Shown: in pieces, positions 60,813 to 64,000 of the stretch
Layout: each line of letters begins with the position of its first letter
Position numbering within the stretch: the stretch's first letter is position 1
NCBI GenBank assembly: GCA_964007475.1
Contig: OZ023274.1
Location: 102,161,372 to 102,225,371, forward strand
Direction of reading: 5' to 3'
Source of the DNA: Hybos culiciformis
Taxonomy: Eukaryota > Arthropoda > Insecta > Diptera > Hybotidae
DNA length: 64,000 bases
The notes under the pieces: generated by a model
Told to the model about the DNA's origin: nothing
Database searches by the model: none
The model's input: the letters and a program-made list of their open reading frames with translations, nothing else
Position numbers and translations under genes: made by a program

Positions 60813-63384
60813 TGATATTTCAGTTTATTTTTTATTCTGTGATTTTCAATCATAAAAATCAGTGAATTAAATCTTATTTTGCTAGTAAAACATATTTTTC
60901 TTGAAGTTGCGTGGTAAATTAAAATTAAAAGGATAATGTTCCATAATGAAGATACAAGATTAAAATGTGTTTCATTCAGAATCGCTTACAGTTATCACCA
61001 CAGTATCATTTATGAATCATATTCTTTCACTGGGTACACTGTATGTCTTCGATAAATTTAATTTTGTTGCCGGAATATTAAAATTTGTATCTTTGAAAGT
61101 ATTCTTTGATTTTCATTCAAAATCTCCTTACTTTGTTATACAATAAAAACAGGATCATCTTTTTTTCCACCTTTTAATTTGATAAAAATTTATATAAACT
61201 GATATTGAGTGTGTTGTTATTTTTTACATAAAAAAAAACATTAAAATACAAATTTATCCATCATATTTTCCAAGATGATGTGAAAGATGATTGAAAAATA
61301 TTTTTGTTATTGTTGTTCTGATATGAACTTTATTATGAAAAATATTGAATTTAGTATAAGTTAATTCAAATATTTGAACGCTTTATTATAATATATATGT
61401 CTTCAATAAAGTAATATTTAAACATAACATAATATTAAATTTATGCGAGGCAAATATGAAAAGTAATAAGACATAAGAAGTATGATTTAAAATTTGAATT
61501 TAAATGATGTGATTTAAGTTTTCCAAAGAAAATAGGTTTAATATTAATATACGAAAAAGATTGTTAAAAAACATCGACTTAGAAGATCTACGGCATAAAT
61601 TAATCTACCTAAGTTCAATAATTTAGGTTTTTTAAGACCAGTTAAAGACTATTATTATTTATTTATTTATAATACTTTTATATTTTTCTACCAATCCCCG
61701 TACATATGTGAAGATAAAAAATTTATAAATTTATTTTATTTTGAAAATTATGTTACAAATGCCATTTTTCCATTTCGACGGATTTTCTTTTACTGTAATT
61801 TATGATTCATTTATTTTTTCAATTTAAAATACAAAAAAGGATGATTGCAGAACCGAAATGTTGATTCAAGTATTTTTACCAATAAGAGTCTAGAAATATT
61901 TTAGGAATAAAAAAAAAACTTTCGTCCTTAACTGACTATGATATTTTACAAAAATAATATATTTGTGAATTATTATAATGAATTTCAAAAATAATGTAAA
62001 CCTGATTTAGAATATTTAGAAACCAAACTTTTAATGCAGAATGAGCACGACATCATTTTAAACCAATAAAAGAATAACTTCATTTTTTTTTTATGTTCAT
62101 CATACAAAAATTTCTTAATGAAAATTGTTTCAATATTATATTTTTCTTCTTCTTTTTTTTTGTTAGTTTTTTATTTACCCGGCAAAATGAAAAATTAAAA
62201 AAAAAATATATAAAAAATTAGATATAATATGATTTTATTATAAATTTATATTAATTCTTTTAAATAAACATTTTCTTAAGGTTTCACAAATATGTATTTG
62301 ATAATATCGTATTTTAAATTAATTAAAAATTATATACAGAATAATATGAATGTAAATGATTGTACTTGTAGTGTTTAGCATAATGTTAAAACTGAAAGTA
62401 AAACATTTTATTATTATTTTTATTACAGTGGAAAATTTTTTACTGTAAATTATCGTTGAATTTAACTTTAATAAGGTTGTTTGTTTGACATTTTCACTTA
62501 CTAAATTATTATTGGGAGAACCTAAGAAGCACGTAGAATGTAGCTCGAATAAGGTCGTTAGTTTTACTAATTTAGTATAGAGTGAACCAAATTTCGTTGC
62601 ATAAAATATTAAATTATTTAAGTGCAATAAATTTTGATGGAATCTCAAATGAGAATATAATTAAGGAAAACATTATTGCAGTTATTAAAACTTAATTAGG
62701 TATATAAGAACGACAGATTTAACAGCACTAAAAAATCTTTTTCTATGTTTTCCAAGCAATTATAATTCGGTTGGAAAATTTGAAAAGGATTTTTTAGTAA
62801 CAAATAAACTTTGCTGAATATTATGTTATTTTATTATGAAATATTTGCGACATTTCTTTTTCTGAAAAACATAGAACAAAGCTTTGCAATATTTTAAAAG
62901 TTTCTTCCCCTTCATTTTAGTATATTTTATTTTACCGGTTATGTGGTATGTTATGTAGTTACCGGTATTCTTATATAGATATTCAGCACAATTTCAATTG
63001 CTGAATATGGAATTTATATATTTATTATGTGCAAACTATGAGTTAAAAAACATAACTAGAATTTCCAGTTTCTTATTTTTTCGTACAGATGGACATCTAA
63101 GATTATTTTACTAATATGTACAAGAAATATTTTCGTAAAGTAGGTATCTTATTAAGAAACTTATTTATAATAGCTTTTAGTTTCTTTTTGTATTTTCAGG
63201 TGGTTGGAAATGTTGTTTTTAACAAAAAAAAAACAATTTCCCGAAATATTATAAACCTATAAAGCTAACTAGAAACTTTAAAAAAAAAATACCAAAAATG
63301 TAACATTTGATTACTGACCTATAACACTGACCTACACTCATTTTGGTGCCTAAGATTTTAGACCTGATTTTGGGTATATTTTGT
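60813..63384. other. AT-rich sequence, no gene identified
   Basis: A 33-nt direct repeat (62454-62486 and 62532-62564) lies inside a 109-codon minus-strand open frame (62319-62648) that I regard as chance. A 7-bp inverted repeat, TACCGGT...ACCGGTA, lies at about 62934-62966. Confidence 0.5.
62454..62564. repeat. Imperfect 33-nt direct repeat, 78-bp spacing
   Basis: 62454-62486 and 62532-62564 match at 26 of 33 positions, sharing AATAAGG and GTTT at the same offsets. It probably reflects an old local duplication and explains the repeated LVKLTTLFELHST / NVKQTTLLKLNST in the open frame on the other strand. Confidence 0.5.
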
Positions 63385-63426
63385 GAGCTGATACAAGAAA
63401 ACTAGTCACATTTTTCATATCAGCTC
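63385..63426. repeat. Inverted repeat at the break of the 63-kb coding fragment
   Basis: Perfect 9-bp arms GAGCTGATA (63385-63393) and TATCAGCTC (63418-63426) around a 24-nt spacer that contains ACTAGT. The right arm supplies the last codons of the fragment and abuts its stop. It may be an insertion footprint or a rearrangement junction. Confidence 0.65.
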
Positions 63427-63582
63427 TTGTTCATGATTGCCAATTTCAATACCAAAGTACACAGAATACAAGCGAATTGCCGTGTCATTAATCGGTTTCC
63501 GTTGATCTTTCATTATATACTCACCGCATATGTAACAAAACATATCAGGATCGTTAATGCAACTTCTTGACTTACTTGCCAT
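63415..63582 (-). pseudogene. Truncated copy of an arthropod cysteine-motif protein family (function unknown)
   Basis: On the minus strand an ATG opens 55 codons with mixed base composition, unlike the chance frames around it. The key block is CINDPDMFCYICGEY (CYIC knuckle), then KDQRKP and a Y-x-x-Y-F-G-I-x-I-G segment. I recall this N-terminus (NDPDxFCYICGxY ... AYFGxxxGDQDKxWAPH) from many uncharacterised arthropod proteins, often in many copies, possibly zinc-binding. The expected GDQD-K-x-W-A-P-H continuation is replaced by GNHEQELI and a stop. The break coincides with an inverted repeat (63385-63426). It could be a gene fragment, a retrocopy, or part of a mobile element. The internal GGTGAGT looks like a donor, but the frame reads straight through it. 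Confidence 0.58.
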
Positions 63583-64000
63583 CATAAATTTATACGATTA
63601 ATGTCATAAAAGTACTTATAACATGGACTGATTTTGAATAAAACCGTAAAAATTTTGAAATAAGAATTGTAGATAAACCAGAGCTGTCAGCCGACATCTA
63701 GTAACAGCAATGTAGTTCATACTAACTACTTTACCGACTACAGATGCGAACAGAGCTGCACCAATACAAAAAAAAATTTTGTAGGCCAGTGTAATTATTA
63801 GCGATTCGGTATATAAAGCTAGTTAAAAAGTCCCCATTTCTTTATTTTTTTCAATTAAAAACTACAAAAAAAAAAAAAAATACAAATTTTTTCAAACAAA
63901 AATTTATTATTATTACTATAAATATTTACCGTTATACTTGAACTTATTAAAAATGGAATATTAAAAAAAATACTGTTAAACTGAATTGTCAAAGAAATAG
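63583..64000. other. Sequence upstream of the truncated coding fragment
   Basis: A less AT-rich patch at 63680-63760 contains CAGAGCTG twice (about 70 bp apart), the inverted pair GTAGTT...AACTAC, and GCCGACATCTAGTAACAG (63690-63707), whose CATCTAGT core resembles an insect CTCF site. It could be promoter-side sequence of the fragment's source gene. The rest is AT-rich. Confidence 0.35.

Noticed and set aside
62319..62648. 109-codon minus-strand open frame
   Set aside because: No known motif, contains an internal duplication, and is expected at this length by chance in a window of this size and composition.

Overview
The window is very AT-rich eukaryotic DNA (by eye about four bases in five are A or T), full of long A and T runs and nearly empty of coding sequence. 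An arthropod, most likely an insect and possibly a fly, fits best. The evidence is an insect-type initiator (TCAGTT), tRNA-derived SINEs, small DNA transposons, a short Helitron, and a fragment of a cysteine-containing protein family that I recall from arthropods. Nothing bacterial, viral or organellar was seen.

The only conserved host-gene exon I can defend is on the minus strand at 20572-20628. It encodes 19 residues, MVDISSIIEGTVKFRDGKK, and ends in a clean GTAAG splice donor. This matches the start of the docking protein DOK7, just before the first strand of its PH domain. The rest of the gene lies at lower coordinates. No further exon was seen down to base 1, so the left 20.5 kb appears to be one large first coding intron, broken by a 200-N assembly gap at 17548-17747. 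Upstream of the exon (higher coordinates) lie a possible leader acceptor at 20669/20670, a candidate core promoter near 23640, and a candidate 48-nt exon at 29626-29673 with strong splice sites. Whether that exon belongs to the same transcript is not known.

Mobile elements by region. Left part (1-10 kb): a decayed tRNA-derived SINE (about 1131-1300); a second copy of that SINE cut in two by a 5'-truncated non-LTR retrotransposon, with a 7-bp target duplication (2957-3700); a 244-bp MITE with perfect 22-bp inverted ends (3759-4002); a roughly 155-bp tandem repeat (8199-8530); and two adjacent foldback elements of one family (9401-9949), one with a stem of about 118 bp. Middle: a tandem 0.2-kb duplication (31480-31889) followed by a 283-bp non-autonomous Helitron (32414-32696). 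Right part: a 265-bp MITE (55041-55305), a 412-bp PIF/Harbinger-like MITE with TTA duplications (55770-56181), a minus-strand tRNA-like SINE remnant (60752-60812), and the truncated arthropod family fragment (63415-63582, minus), whose reading frame breaks exactly at an inverted repeat.

The long stretches between these, notably 32.7-55.0 kb, hold only AT-rich sequence, homopolymers and low-complexity open frames that look like chance. No true tRNA, rRNA or CRISPR array was found. I saw no convincing undescribed system. The most useful leads are the DOK7-like exon with its long intron and upstream signals, the nested retroelements, the Helitron, and the fragment truncated at an inverted repeat.
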